From Perlabentimonas sp041656735 (GTDB lineage: Bacteria > Bacteroidota > Bacteroidia > Bacteroidales > Tenuifilaceae): a stretch of 64,000 nt of DNA. The notes beneath the pieces were generated by a model. It was not told the origin of the DNA, made no database searches, and saw nothing but the letters and a program-made list of their open reading frames with translations. The stretch spans positions 4,264 to 68,263 of the forward strand of contig JBBACY010000016.1 in the NCBI GenBank assembly GCA_041656735.1, given 5' to 3'. Below are positions 54,719-64,000 of this stretch, in pieces. How positions within the stretch are numbered: position 1 is the first letter of the stretch; each line of letters opens with the position of its first letter. The translations under genes and the position numbers were made by a program.

Positions 54719-55396
54719 ATGATTAAAAAACCGAGTGAATTTCAAAAATACGCTGTAAAGCATAAGGGCATTAGTAGCCTTTCAATGCATCGTTACCAAT
54801 CGATGCATAATAGTTATATTAACCCCACAATTATTGAAGAGCGTCAGCTTAATATTGCTCAAATGGACGTTTTTTCTCGCCTAATGATGGACCGCATAAT
54901 ATTTTTGGGTGTACCCATTACCGATGATGTGGCCAATATAATTCAAGCGCAACTTTTGTTTCTCGAATCGAACGACCCCAGTAAGGACATTCAGATATAC
55001 CTTAACACCCCGGGTGGTTCGGTTTATGCTGGTTTAGGAATATACGACACGATGCAGTATATAGGTTCTGATATTGCAACCATTTGCACAGGTATAGCCG
55101 CTTCAATGGGAGCTGTTTTACTGTGCGCTGGTGCCGCAGGAAAGCGCTCAGCCCTAACTCATTCTAGGGTTATGATACATCAGCCAATGGGTGGTGCCGA
55201 GGGACAAGCATCGGATATTGAGATTACTACCCGTCAGATACTGGCACTGCGCAAGGAACTTTACCAGATTGTTTCCCAGCATACGGGCAAAACGTTTAAT
55301 AAGGTTGAAAAGGATTCTGATCGTGATTACTGGATGACATCTACTGAGGCTAAGGCTTACGGTATGATTGACCAGGTTTTGAAGAAAAACGAGTAG
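54719..55396 (+). CDS. clpP: ATP-dependent Clp protease proteolytic subunit
   Basis: 225 residues. Catalytic S129 (GIAASMGAVLL) and H154 (SRVMIHQPMGG). N-terminal extension of ~40 residues relative to E. coli ClpP (MIKKPSEFQKYAVKHKGISS), possibly a processed propeptide. Self-compartmented serine protease; partner ClpX is not in the window. Followed by a terminator. Confidence 0.95.
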   Translation: MIKKPSEFQKYAVKHKGISSLSMHRYQSMHNSYINPTIIEERQLNIAQMDVFSRLMMDRIIFLGVPITDDVANIIQAQLLFLESNDPSKDIQIYLNTPGGSVYAGLGIYDTMQYIGSDIATICTGIAASMGAVLLCAGAAGKRSALTHSRVMIHQPMGGAEGQASDIEITTRQILALRKELYQIVSQHTGKTFNKVEKDSDRDYWMTSTEAKAYGMIDQVLKKNE

Positions 55397-55436
55397 GATA
55401 TTAGCGTTATCTTTTAAAGTTTTAAACTTAAATATA

Positions 55437-55470
55437 ATAGCCCAAGCTGAAACCTTGGGCTATTTTATTT
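55437..55470 (+). terminator. Terminator of clpP
   Basis: ATAGCCCAAG, loop CTGAAAC, CTTGGGCTAT then TTTATTT; 41 bp after the stop. Confidence 0.85.
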
Positions 55471-55539
55471 GGGATTATTTTGTGGCAATCCTAGTGATTC
55501 AGCTATTTTAATTTGGATATGTGTTTTTCTTCGCTATCG

Positions 55540-55555
55540 CACGACTCCTGTCGTG
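55540..55555. repeat. Small palindrome in clpP-sufS intergenic region
   Basis: CACGAC, loop TCCT, GTCGTG. No T tract. Lies between two convergent genes in a 296-bp gap that otherwise shows no gene. Confidence 0.45.
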
Positions 55556-55692
55556 TGGTAACCAAGCGAATAAATTTACTGTTTAATTCGCACTAGAGAA
55601 TTGGCTTGGCCGAGCTAAAGGTTCGTGCGGCAGCGGGAGTTGCCATTGGGCTATACCAAAATGTCTCTTTATGGCGGGAAGATAGAGTTTAT

Positions 55693-56913
55693 TTACCCAA
55701 ACATCTGCTTAACTCTTTTCACCCCTTCAACCAGCATATCAATTTCTTGCGTAGTATTGTAAAATGCCAGCGATGCCCGAACCGTGCCATCAATACCAAA
55801 ATGTGCCATAACTGGCTCGGTACAATGTGTACCTGTGCGTACGGCAATGCCCATTTTATCTAGTATCATACCCACATCGTACGGATGGATATTGCCTACG
55901 AGGAATGAAATTATGGAAGTCTTCTCTTTTGCTGTTCCTATAATTCGAACTCCCTCAATGGCTAGCAGGTGTTGAGTTGCGTATTCGAGTAACTCATTTT
56001 CATATTCAACTGCCGCCTCAATGCCTACCGATTGGTAGTACTTTATGGCAGTTGCCAACGCTGCTGCACCAACGTAGTTGGCGGTGCCTGCCTCGAATTT
56101 AAAGGGCAACTCATTGAAGGTTGTTTTTTTAAATGTAACGGTGGCAATCATATCGCCACCACCTTGCCAGGGCGGTATTTGTTCGAGCAACTCCTGCTTT
56201 CCGTAAAGTACGCCAATTCCCGTTGGACCATAAATTTTGTGACCCGATATTGCGTAAAAATCAGCATCCAAATCCTGCACATCTAGAATGCCGTGCTTAG
56301 CGCCTTGCGCACCATCAACAAGCACTTTAACCCCGTGAGCATGTGCCTTGGCAATAATTTGTTTTATGGGGTTTACCGTACCTAGCGAGTTGGAAACATG
56401 GTTAACGGCAATAATTTTTGTTCGTTTGGTAATTAGTTCGTCCAGCTTTTCGAGTATCAAATCTCCATTGTCGTCAAAAGGGAGAACCTTAAGCTTCGCT
56501 TTTTTTCTTTCGCACAGTAGCTGCCAAGGAACAATATTGGAATGGTGCTCCATTTCCGAGACGATTACCTCATCGCCCTCGAAAATAAAAGCCTCACCAA
56601 ATGAGAATGCCACAAGGTTTATACTGGCTGTTGCGCCCGATGTAAAAATAATTTCGTTGGTGCTTTTTGCGTTTATAAACTGCCTAACTGTTTCGCGTGC
56701 TTGCTCGTAGGCTTGGGTAGAATCAACGCTTAGCTTATGCACCCCTCGGTGTATATTTGAGTTTATTTTGTTGTGGAAATACGCAATGGTATCGAGCACG
56801 CACTTTGGCTTTTGGGTGGTGGCTCCATTATCAAAATAAACCAATGGCTTGCCGTGTACCTCTTGAGTTAGAATGGGGAAATCGGCTCGTATTTTACTAA
56901 CATTGAATGACAT
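55693..56913 (-). CDS. sufS: Cysteine desulfurase SufS
   Basis: 406 residues, PLP enzyme. K226 in AISGHKIYGP binds PLP; C364 in RTGTHCTEPVM is the persulfide cysteine on the group II loop. Releases sulfur from cysteine for SufE/SufBCD. Last of sufB-sufC-sufD-sufS; starts 10 bp after sufD. Its sulfur acceptor SufE is encoded 16 kb away. Confidence 0.95.
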   Translation of the reverse strand: MSFNVSKIRADFPILTQEVHGKPLVYFDNGATTQKPKCVLDTIAYFHNKINSNIHRGVHKLSVDSTQAYEQARETVRQFINAKSTNEIIFTSGATASINLVAFSFGEAFIFEGDEVIVSEMEHHSNIVPWQLLCERKKAKLKVLPFDDNGDLILEKLDELITKRTKIIAVNHVSNSLGTVNPIKQIIAKAHAHGVKVLVDGAQGAKHGILDVQDLDADFYAISGHKIYGPTGIGVLYGKQELLEQIPPWQGGGDMIATVTFKKTTFNELPFKFEAGTANYVGAAALATAIKYYQSVGIEAAVEYENELLEYATQHLLAIEGVRIIGTAKEKTSIISFLVGNIHPYDVGMILDKMGIAVRTGTHCTEPVMAHFGIDGTVRASLAFYNTTQEIDMLVEGVKRVKQMFG

Positions 56914-56923
56914 AGTACTTCTT

Positions 56924-58285
56924 TTAACAACAGTTCATTGGGCAATTATTGCAGCGCGAGAGGTCGCCCCTAAGGCGTTTGTTTACCAACTCATCAATGC
57001 GTTCGCGCAGAGGTGCAATTTTTATATGGCCAATCACATCGTGGGCAAAGCCAAACATGAGCAGAAGTTTTGCTTCGCGCTCGCCAATACCACGCGATTG
57101 CATATAGAATTTGGCATCCATATCAAGCTGGCCAATGGTAGCGCCGTGGGTACACTTCACATCATCGGCATAAATTTCGAGCTGAGGTTTTGTGTACATT
57201 TTAGCATCGGCAGTTAGCAGCAGGTTATTGTTGCTTTGGAATGCCTGCGTTTTTTGTGCATCACGCCTAACCAGTATTCGCCCGTTAAAAGAGCCAGTTG
57301 CCTGATCGTCGAGTAAGGCCTTATATAACTCATTACTATTGCAGTTAGGCTTGGCATGGTCAATAAACGAATACATATCGATATGCTGATTGCGGTCGGC
57401 AAGGGCAAGGCCGTAAGTATGATTCTCGCAATTCTCGTCGTTTAAAACTATGTGAATATTATTGCGAATAATACCTCCGTGCAGCGAAACGGTATTAGTG
57501 CTTAGCACCGAGTCGCGCTCTTGCTTTCCGAAGAGATGTGTGAATTGGGTAGAATCGTTGTGCTGATTCTGCATTGAAACCACATCTAAGTTGGCACCCC
57601 TGTTGGTAAAAACTTCGGTAACAACATTCGATAAGTATTCCGATGGCGACAGGGTATGGTCGCAAATTACGATATCGGCCTGTGCGTTTTCATCTGCAAT
57701 AATAAGGTTCCGGTAATGCATTAGCTGGTTCTCATCGCCCATCATTAGGTTGATAATTTGTATGGGCTTTTCGAGCACTAACCCTTTAGGTATGTATATA
57801 AACACACCATCCTGAGCAAAAGCTGTATTAAGAGCAACCAAACCATCCTCATCGTTATCGGCAAGGGTGTTGTAGTATTTGCTCACAACGTTTGGATATT
57901 TTTTTGCGGCTTCGGAAAGACTTCCTATAATAACGCCTTTCTCAATTTCGACTAGCAAATCGGGGTTACTCAAATAAAACCCATTAAGTGTAAGCGCTAG
58001 GTGAGTGTCGAGCGCAGGTATATCGCAACGGAAGATATCATCAATATTAAAGGTGATACTTTTTGGAGTGAAGTACTTTTCGTACTCGTTGAGGAATAAC
58101 TTTTCAACCTTAGTGTACTTGTACTTTTCGCTTTTAGAGTTTGGGAAGCCCAAAATTTTAAAACTCTCCAGAGCCGACTGCCTTGCCTTGTTCAGAATAT
58201 CGGTCGAGTTTTCGGTAATAAGGTCGAGATTATCAAAATAAAGGTTGATAAAATTTTCCTTAGGATTTATGTTTAGTGCGTTCAT
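56924..58285 (-). CDS. sufD: Fe-S assembly protein SufD
   Basis: 453 residues; pairs with SufB and two SufC in the scaffold. Right-handed beta-helix core (IPKGLVLEKPIQIINLMM, LHGGIIRNNIHIVLNDENCE) and the late histidine in VKCTHGATIGQLDMD. C-terminal helix ends RGDLSRCNNCPMNCC, a cysteine-rich tail (four Cys in the last eight) that may bind metal. 70 bp after sufC, with a TTAACGC/GCGTTTAA hairpin between. Confidence 0.92.
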   Translation of the reverse strand: MNALNINPKENFINLYFDNLDLITENSTDILNKARQSALESFKILGFPNSKSEKYKYTKVEKLFLNEYEKYFTPKSITFNIDDIFRCDIPALDTHLALTLNGFYLSNPDLLVEIEKGVIIGSLSEAAKKYPNVVSKYYNTLADNDEDGLVALNTAFAQDGVFIYIPKGLVLEKPIQIINLMMGDENQLMHYRNLIIADENAQADIVICDHTLSPSEYLSNVVTEVFTNRGANLDVVSMQNQHNDSTQFTHLFGKQERDSVLSTNTVSLHGGIIRNNIHIVLNDENCENHTYGLALADRNQHIDMYSFIDHAKPNCNSNELYKALLDDQATGSFNGRILVRRDAQKTQAFQSNNNLLLTADAKMYTKPQLEIYADDVKCTHGATIGQLDMDAKFYMQSRGIGEREAKLLLMFGFAHDVIGHIKIAPLRERIDELVNKRLRGDLSRCNNCPMNCC

Positions 58286-58355
58286 GTTATTTAGTTTGTT
58301 AAACGCTAAAGCGTTAAGGCATAAAAAAAGTTCTTATCGGCTTTGTGCCTTGCGT

Positions 58356-59108
58356 TTATTCTTCCAACTCATTTTTAATCCAGTCGTAACCCTTTTCTTC
58401 TAGGTCAAGGGCAAGCTCTTTCCCTCCAGTTTTAACAATTCTTCCATTGTAGAGAATATGTACAAAGTCTGGCACAATATAATCTAATAGCCTTTGGTAG
58501 TGAGTTATAACTATGGTTGAGTTATCTGGTTTTTTTAATTTATTTACACCATTGGCTACAATGCGAAGGGCGTCAATGTCGAGCCCCGAGTCGGTTTCGT
58601 CAAGAATTGCCAATTTGGGCTCAAGCATAGCCATTTGGAATATCTCATTCTTTTTCTTCTCTCCACCAGAAAACCCTTCGTTTACCGCACGGTTGGTAAG
58701 GGCTGAGTCTATTTCAACCAGCTCCTTGCGCTCGCGCATAAGTTTCAGAAAATCTGACGCTGTAACGGGGGCAAGACCTTTGTGCTTGCGGTGCTCGTTT
58801 AGCGCAGTTTTCATAAAGTTTACCATACTTACGCCTGGTATTTCAATGGGGTACTGAAAGCTAAGGAATAGCCCTTCGCGCGAGCGCTCCTCGGGCGATA
58901 GCTCGAAAATATCTTTACCATTAAAGGTAATTTCGCCTTGGGTAACCTCAAAAAGTTCGCGACCAGCTAATACGGCGCCTAGGGTACTTTTACCCGACCC
59001 ATTGGGACCCATAATGGCGTGTACTTCGCCTGGTTTTATGCTAAGGTTTACCCCTTTTAGTATCTCTTTGCCGTTTATGCTGGCGTGTAGGTTTTTTATT
59101 GTTAACAT
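58356..59108 (-). CDS. sufC: Fe-S assembly ATPase SufC
   Basis: 250 residues, ABC-type ATPase. Walker A GPNGSGKST (34-42), signature GFSGGEKKKNEIFQM, Walker B LAILDETDSGLD, H-loop VITHYQRLL. Drives conformational change of SufBD. 44 bp after sufB. Confidence 0.96.
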   Translation of the reverse strand: MLTIKNLHASINGKEILKGVNLSIKPGEVHAIMGPNGSGKSTLGAVLAGRELFEVTQGEITFNGKDIFELSPEERSREGLFLSFQYPIEIPGVSMVNFMKTALNEHRKHKGLAPVTASDFLKLMRERKELVEIDSALTNRAVNEGFSGGEKKKNEIFQMAMLEPKLAILDETDSGLDIDALRIVANGVNKLKKPDNSTIVITHYQRLLDYIVPDFVHILYNGRIVKTGGKELALDLEEKGYDWIKNELEE

Positions 59109-59152
59109 GATTTGTAACTTTTATATCTATATAATATTATGAGTTTAATTCC

Positions 59153-60601
59153 TTATCCAACGCTGCCTTCCAAACTTATTTGCAGCAGTTTTTGTGCTTC
59201 AACAGCAAACTCCATGGGTAACTTATTTAACACCTCCTTGGCGTAGCCGTTAATAATGAGCGCAACGGCGTCCTCGGTTGAAATGCCACGCTGGTTACAG
59301 TAGAAAATTTGATCTTCGCCAATTTTCGATGTGGTGGCTTCGTGCTCAACAATTGCCGTGGGGTTATCTACCTCAATGTACGGAAATGTGTGTGCACCGC
59401 ATTTATCGCCGAGCAGTAGTGAGTCGCATTGCGAGAAATTGCGAGCGTTTTCAGCATTTTTAACCACCTTAACCAAACCGCGGTAGCTGTTATTGCTTAC
59501 GCCAGCCGATATACCTTTTGATACGATTCGGCTTCTGCTATTTTTACCAATATGAATCATTTTTGAGCCTGTATCGGCCTGCTGGTGATTATTGGTTACG
59601 GCAACCGAATAAAATTCGCCGTAGGAGTTATCGCCCAAAAGTATGCAGCTAGGGTATTTCCATGTGATGGCGGAACCGGTTTCAACCTGTGTCCACGATA
59701 TTTTACTGTTTTTGCCCTTGCAAATTCCTCGTTTTGTAACAAAGTTGTAAATTCCACCTTTCCCCTCCTTGTTTCCTGGGTACCAGTTTTGTACGGTAGA
59801 GTATTTTACCTCGGCATTGTCCATTGCTACAATTTCAACCACTGCAGCATGCAGCTGGTTTTCGTCGCGCTGTGGAGCGGTACAACCTTCGAGGTACGAA
59901 ACGTAGCTATCGTCCTCGGCCACAATAAGCGTGCGCTCAAACTGGCCGGTATTGGCTGCATTTATCCTGAAATAGGTGCTGAGTTCCATAGGGCTTCTCA
60001 CGCCTTTCGGAATGTAGCAGAAGCTTCCATCGCTAAAAACGGCGGTGTTAAGTGCGGCAAAAAAATTATCGGTAGCGGGCACCACCGATGTTAAGTATTT
60101 TTTTATCAAATCGGGATGTTCGCGAATGGCCTCACTCATTGAGCAAAATATGATACCCTTCTCGGCCAAGGCTTCGCGAAATGTGGTTTTAACCGAAATG
60201 CTATCCATTACAGCATCAACGGCCACGCCTGTGAGCATTTTTTGTTCCTCAAGGGGTATTCCCAGCCTGCTGAAGGTGTCGAGTAGCTCGGGGTCTACCT
60301 CGTCTAGGCTATCGAGTTTTGGTTTTTGCTTGGGGGCAGCGTAGTATATTATATCCTGATAATCTATCTCAGGTATTTTTAGGTGCGCCCATTGTGGCAT
60401 TTCCATTTGCTGCCAGTGCCTAAATGCCTTTAGTCGGATGTCGAGCATCCACTCAGGTTCACCCTTTTTTTGTGAAATAAGCCTTACAACATCTTCGTTA
60501 AGCCCTTTAGGAATTGTTTCGGTTTCGATATCGGTAAAAAAGCCGTATTTATAATCCGAGTTCGTTACCTCATCGAGTATTTTATCCTGATCGTTGGCCA
60601 T
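59153..60601 (-). CDS. sufB: Fe-S assembly scaffold SufB
   Basis: 482 residues. Assembles nascent clusters from SufE sulfur. Conserved segments FCYIPKGVRSPMELSTYFRI, LEGCTAPQRDENQLHAAVVE, GAITWKYPSCILLG-type region and CDSLLLGDKCGAHTFPYIEV with the functional cysteine. First gene of the suf operon; a TATATTTG -7 element (60728-60735, minus strand) gives a ~120-nt 5' leader. Confidence 0.95.
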   Translation of the reverse strand: MANDQDKILDEVTNSDYKYGFFTDIETETIPKGLNEDVVRLISQKKGEPEWMLDIRLKAFRHWQQMEMPQWAHLKIPEIDYQDIIYYAAPKQKPKLDSLDEVDPELLDTFSRLGIPLEEQKMLTGVAVDAVMDSISVKTTFREALAEKGIIFCSMSEAIREHPDLIKKYLTSVVPATDNFFAALNTAVFSDGSFCYIPKGVRSPMELSTYFRINAANTGQFERTLIVAEDDSYVSYLEGCTAPQRDENQLHAAVVEIVAMDNAEVKYSTVQNWYPGNKEGKGGIYNFVTKRGICKGKNSKISWTQVETGSAITWKYPSCILLGDNSYGEFYSVAVTNNHQQADTGSKMIHIGKNSRSRIVSKGISAGVSNNSYRGLVKVVKNAENARNFSQCDSLLLGDKCGAHTFPYIEVDNPTAIVEHEATTSKIGEDQIFYCNQRGISTEDAVALIINGYAKEVLNKLPMEFAVEAQKLLQISLEGSVG

Positions 60602-60856
60602 TATTAGTACGTTAATTATGGTTTTACAGTTACTTTGTTTAATTCTGATTTTAAAACACCATAGTTCTAAAATTGTTCCCGTTTGTTAAAGAATAGTTAA
60701 CAAAATGGAATTAATCTAAATAGATTGCAAATATAGCTTGTTTGGTGATAAACAGGAAACTAATTACACCGAAAACATAGTAGTAAAATATGATTTTTAG
60801 CATCGAGTTGCTTAGTGCTTTTTTATCTATCAAAACATAATGCACGAATAGGCTAT

Positions 60857-62416
60857 CTACTCACTTTCAATTTCCTCAATTTTAGTTTTAATGTCTTTTA
60901 ACCCCTCATAAATACTTTTTTCTGGCGGAATAATATTTTGGTCGTCCCAGAAAGTTTGGTCGTATTGATATGAGTTATCGAGGAATACCTTTTGTATTGG
61001 CTCTGTGTCCTTACGATTAAAGCGGGCAACATCACTGGTATCTATTTGGGTATTTAATAATTCGAAGAAAAGGTGGAATGAGCTGTTGAAAAGGTTACGT
61101 CTAAATCGGTACTTAAAGCGTAAATCGCCCCTTACGTGCGAAAGGTAATGTGTGCCGTTTATGCTGGTGTACCTAACCGAATAGCTTATACTAACGGGTT
61201 TAAACTTAAACTGTCGATTGCGCTTATGTACGAACATATCGGTTACTTGGGTAATGTTTGCAGGGCTTATATTTAAATCGGCACCAAGTATTGCCAGTGA
61301 GTTTACATCAATATAAATTACTCCCTCGAGCAGCGGGTCTGTTACCCCTTCCTTTAGATTAAAGCTAATGGCGAATGCTGTTATCCCGTCTATTGAAACC
61401 ATATCGCTTCGCTTAAAGGTGTATTTGTTCCAGTAACTTTCGTCGAGGAAAGAGGGAATATTTTTCACTATATCCAGAGCAAGCGAGCTGTGAATGCCCC
61501 CTTTTAGCTTGATGCTAAGCGTATCGGTAGGTTCAAGGTTCTGAGTTTTTCTTGACTTTATTAGCCTTACCTGGTCTGACTCAAACTGTTTTTGGATTGG
61601 CGATTTGTATATTTTAAAAATGGCCTCGGAGTAGTTTTGGTACTTTTTATTTTTAACTACACCCTCGCGATAAAACGAAGTATAGTAAACAGGAACTCGG
61701 CTGTAATTATCCTGAATTTTTTGAAGGGCATCGGTAATAAGCTGTTTTGGGTCAATATTTCGAATTATTACCTCCTGTATTGATATGATGTCGGTTTCCA
61801 GAAATATGCTGATAGCACTTTGTGCAAAAAGGGTTATGGGTATTTTTTTTGTTTTATATCCTATATGTGAAATTAGCAGGTTGGTGGCTTGGGTTGCCTT
61901 TGGTATTTTAAGAATAAAAGCACCATCAAGATTGGTTGTGGTGCCCATAGCAATTTCGGGTAAACCAATGGTAACATAGGATAGGGGTTGTTGCGTTTGT
62001 GAGTCGAGCACGTATCCTCTCAGGATTTTATAGCCCTGCGTGTTGTTTGCTTGCTTTGTATTTAACCCGTTGGTTTCTTCTTTATTTTTGTAAATTAAAA
62101 TGTGGTTGTCAATCACTTTATAGGATAGGGTTGTGTCGTTTAGTATTTGGTTAAGGGCGTTGCGCAGGGTAATATGGCTAATTTTAGGTTTTATTATTTT
62201 ATCGCTTTCCACCAGTTTACTTTCGTAGGCAAAGAGCAAACCAATGCTATCCGATAGCTGGTTTAGGGTGTGGTAAATACTGTTACGATTTGTTGGAAGG
62301 GTAACCCTTTGATTAAAAATGCTGTCGTTAGCTTGTTGCCCCAATACCTCTATTTTCATTAAACTAATGAAAATAAGTAGCAAGGATAGTAACTTAATAC
62401 TGTAGCTTTTTGACAT
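60857..62416 (-). CDS. STN/carboxypeptidase-regulatory-domain surface protein
   Basis: 519 residues. Signal peptide (LLSLLLIFISLMKIEVLG then QQ), then an STN domain (~35-110: YHTLNQLSDSIGLLFAYESK, LRNALNQILNDTTLSYKVID), a carboxypeptidase D regulatory-like domain (~130-205: LRGYVLDSQTQQPLSYVTIG) and a long beta-rich C-terminal region (YYTSFYREGVVKNKKYQNYS). Resembles SusC N-termini without the barrel. It is downstream of the sigma/FecR pair, so it is the likely signal receiver or the regulon member. Not a complete TonB-dependent receptor. Confidence 0.75.
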   Translation of the reverse strand: MSKSYSIKLLSLLLIFISLMKIEVLGQQANDSIFNQRVTLPTNRNSIYHTLNQLSDSIGLLFAYESKLVESDKIIKPKISHITLRNALNQILNDTTLSYKVIDNHILIYKNKEETNGLNTKQANNTQGYKILRGYVLDSQTQQPLSYVTIGLPEIAMGTTTNLDGAFILKIPKATQATNLLISHIGYKTKKIPITLFAQSAISIFLETDIISIQEVIIRNIDPKQLITDALQKIQDNYSRVPVYYTSFYREGVVKNKKYQNYSEAIFKIYKSPIQKQFESDQVRLIKSRKTQNLEPTDTLSIKLKGGIHSSLALDIVKNIPSFLDESYWNKYTFKRSDMVSIDGITAFAISFNLKEGVTDPLLEGVIYIDVNSLAILGADLNISPANITQVTDMFVHKRNRQFKFKPVSISYSVRYTSINGTHYLSHVRGDLRFKYRFRRNLFNSSFHLFFELLNTQIDTSDVARFNRKDTEPIQKVFLDNSYQYDQTFWDDQNIIPPEKSIYEGLKDIKTKIEEIESE

Positions 62417-62440
62417 AAAATTTAGGGTTTTGAGCCCCTG

Positions 62441-63439
62441 TTAAGGCTTCCAAAGAGTAATGGAACTTTCCTTGTACTCCGCATTGAGATGAAGGGTTTT
62501 ACATATTACCTCAACCATTGATTGTACCGAATTGTTCATAAATGTTACGGTAAGTTTTCGGGAGCCTATGGCTGATGAGCCAAGTACTATATTGGTATTG
62601 TACGTTTTATTAATTGCCTGTATAATGTTCGCTAATGATTCATCCTTAAACTGCAATCGCTTGTTTAGAAGGGTTTTAAGGGGAGTAGCGTTTTCTTTGT
62701 ATTTAGTAAGATGGTTGTTTTCTAGGGTTACTCTGTCGCCAGGCGTAGCAGTTATACTCTCGGTTCGGTTGTTTTTTTGTGTAATATTAACCGAGCCTGT
62801 TTGTACCACGAGCTCAAAATCGTTACTGTTGGTCGATTTTACAGAGAATGATGTTCCCAAAACCTTAATACTTGTATTTAGCGTTTCAATGTTAAAAGGA
62901 ATTTCAGGGTTTTTAGCAATATCGAAAAAGGCTTGTCCTTTTAGCGTAATGTTACGATTTTTTTTGGCAAAACGTTTTGTGTATGAGATTTGGCTATTGG
63001 CTTCGAGAAAAACAGAGCTACCATCGGGCAGGGTATGCACTAGGGTTGTTAAAGCCGAAGTGCTATTAACCACAATATTTTGGCGTATTGTGCTAACCGT
63101 AAAGTAAGCCGAAGCGATTACAATTACTGCCATTGCAGCTACAGCCCAACGAACAAAATTCACTTTGCCCTTTCTTTTAAAGTTAGTGGCTTGGGCTAAG
63201 GGGGTTTCTAGCTCAATTCTTGTTTTTAAGTTGTTCCACGCCTTGTTGGCGTTGGGAAGTTTTATATGGTTTGCTCCAATTATATTCCAATCGTTTTTCG
63301 TATCGTTTACTAGCTTTTTATTGTTGGGATTAGTGTCCACAAGTGTTTCAAACTCTTCAGTTTCTGATAGAGTCATTTCGCCCGCCACATATTTTGCGAG
63401 GCTGTTGCGGTGTTCAGGTATGTTTAAGTTAAGCTCCAT
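62441..63439 (-). CDS. FecR-type anti-sigma factor
   Basis: 332 residues. Cytoplasmic N-terminal sigma-binding part (LAKYVAGEMTLSETEEFETL), one membrane helix (WAVAAMAVIVIASAYFTVS), periplasmic FecR domain (LTTLVHTLPDGSSVFLEANS) and a C-terminal DUF4974-type domain (LQFKDESLANIIQAINKTYN). Transmits outer-membrane signals to the sigma factor. 32 bp after the sigma gene and 24 bp before the STN gene, one operon. Confidence 0.93.
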   Translation of the reverse strand: MELNLNIPEHRNSLAKYVAGEMTLSETEEFETLVDTNPNNKKLVNDTKNDWNIIGANHIKLPNANKAWNNLKTRIELETPLAQATNFKRKGKVNFVRWAVAAMAVIVIASAYFTVSTIRQNIVVNSTSALTTLVHTLPDGSSVFLEANSQISYTKRFAKKNRNITLKGQAFFDIAKNPEIPFNIETLNTSIKVLGTSFSVKSTNSNDFELVVQTGSVNITQKNNRTESITATPGDRVTLENNHLTKYKENATPLKTLLNKRLQFKDESLANIIQAINKTYNTNIVLGSSAIGSRKLTVTFMNNSVQSMVEVICKTLHLNAEYKESSITLWKP

Positions 63440-63471
63440 TAGTTGTTGGTTTTAGCATAAAACCCTTTAAG

Positions 63472-64000
63472 TTAGTAGTCCTTTAGGTTTACTCTAAATA
63501 ATTTTAGGGCTGTGCCCATATGTGCCTCAACAGTTTTAACCGATATTGAGAGTTTTTTTGCTATTTCGTTATATTTTAGCCCATCAAAACGACTCATAGT
63601 AAATATTTTGCGACTCCTTTCGGGTAGTTGATTAAGCGTTTTGTCGATAATTTCGGTAAGCTCATCAACTTCAATAGTTTGTGATTCATCACCCTGTTCA
63701 GCCGAATTTAGCAGAATGCTCTCGGCGTGCTTTTGCCGAACGGCGTTGTGCTCAATAACTTTAAGGCACTTGTTTTTTGTTGCTTGGTATAGATATGCCT
63801 TTAATGAGGTTTTTATTTTAATCTGTTCTCGGTTTTTCCAGTAATGGTAAAATAGGTCTTGAACGATTTCTTCGGCTGAGTCCATATCTTTTAGAAACTT
63901 CATAGCGTAATGGCAAAGGTTGGTGTACATTTTACGGAATAATCTTTCAAATTCCTGAATGTCTCCTTGCTGAATTTTGCGATGCGAGAAGTTTATAATT
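63472..64000 (-). CDS. ECF sigma factor, 5' end outside window
   Basis: Region 2 (LCHYAMKFLKDMDSAEEIVQ, DLFYHYWKN) and region 4 (LNQLPERSRKIFTMSRFDGL, KYNEIAKKLSISVKTVEAHM). The frame stays open upstream of the ATG at 63930 to the window edge and reads KIQQGDIQEFERLFRK, a standard ECF N-terminus. That ATG is therefore internal and the true start lies beyond base 64000. Paired with the FecR gene. Confidence 0.9.
   Translation of the reverse strand, partial: IINFSHRKIQQGDIQEFERLFRKMYTNLCHYAMKFLKDMDSAEEIVQDLFYHYWKNREQIKIKTSLKAYLYQATKNKCLKVIEHNAVRQKHAESILLNSAEQGDESQTIEVDELTEIIDKTLNQLPERSRKIFTMSRFDGLKYNEIAKKLSISVKTVEAHMGTALKLFRVNLKDY

Overview
The window looks like a chromosome segment of a Bacteroidota bacterium, probably of the order Bacteroidales or a close relative. 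The evidence is the Type IX secretion gene sprA next to ruvA and gcvH, the large two-domain ispG, an RprX/RprY-like two-component system, the acpP-fabF-rnc-IPExxxVDY block divergent from purN, a FecR-type sigma/anti-sigma pair, many lipoproteins with acidic residues after the lipobox cysteine, and promoters matching the phylum consensus TTTG-N19/20-TAnnTTTG. Menaquinone via futalosine (mqnC) and the SUF Fe-S system fit the same assignment. This is inferred from gene content; no 16S gene is present.

Layout. 1-9.3 kb holds MEP-pathway genes (dxr, cut by the window edge, and ispG), an M23 peptidase, initiator tRNA-Met, a double-domain Usp, a MORN/TonB-C protein, and lysC-lysA preceded by what looks like a leader-peptide attenuator. 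9.5-17.9 kb is accessory: two paralogous serpin lipoproteins bracket five predicted lipoprotein or outer-membrane genes. One of these, an Asp-box propeller lipoprotein, is split by a 1,209-bp IS4-like element with a perfect 9-bp target duplication. 18.0-19.9 kb is an ECF sigma factor overlapping a gene for an unusual inner-membrane anchor plus beta-barrel protein. 20.0-26.7 kb is rimP-nusA-infB then lepA, the first with a foldable 5' leader that reaches the start codon. 26.8-32.2 kb runs on the minus strand: a GH16-like protein lacking both catalytic glutamates, a SiaC-like protein, a FluC channel and RprY/RprX. An apparent free-standing small RNA follows at 32.3 kb.

32.4-35.2 kb is fatty-acid synthesis and RNase III, divergent from purN. 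36-40.5 kb holds a second M23 peptidase, a YitT-type membrane protein, a DUF59 protein, sufE and mqnC. 40.7-50.2 kb reads pdxA-ruvA-sprA-gcvH. 50.3-55.4 kb has thiL, an Imm33-like protein, tig, two small unknown genes and clpP. 55.7-60.6 kb is sufBCDS. The right edge is a sigma factor (5' end outside the window), a FecR-like anti-sigma factor and an STN/carboxypeptidase-regulatory-domain protein.

Functional links: sufBCDS plus the detached sufE/DUF59 pair would supply clusters to IspG and MqnC; Dxr and IspG make isoprenoid precursors, which also feed menaquinone; LysC/LysA make diaminopimelate and lysine, and the M23 enzymes remodel the wall; SprA is the outer-membrane exit for T9SS cargo. 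Signals I consider most worth checking are the lysC attenuator, the orphan RNA at 32.3 kb, the rimP leader, the catalytically degenerate GH16 protein, the sigma/anti-sigma-barrel pair and the IS-split propeller gene.
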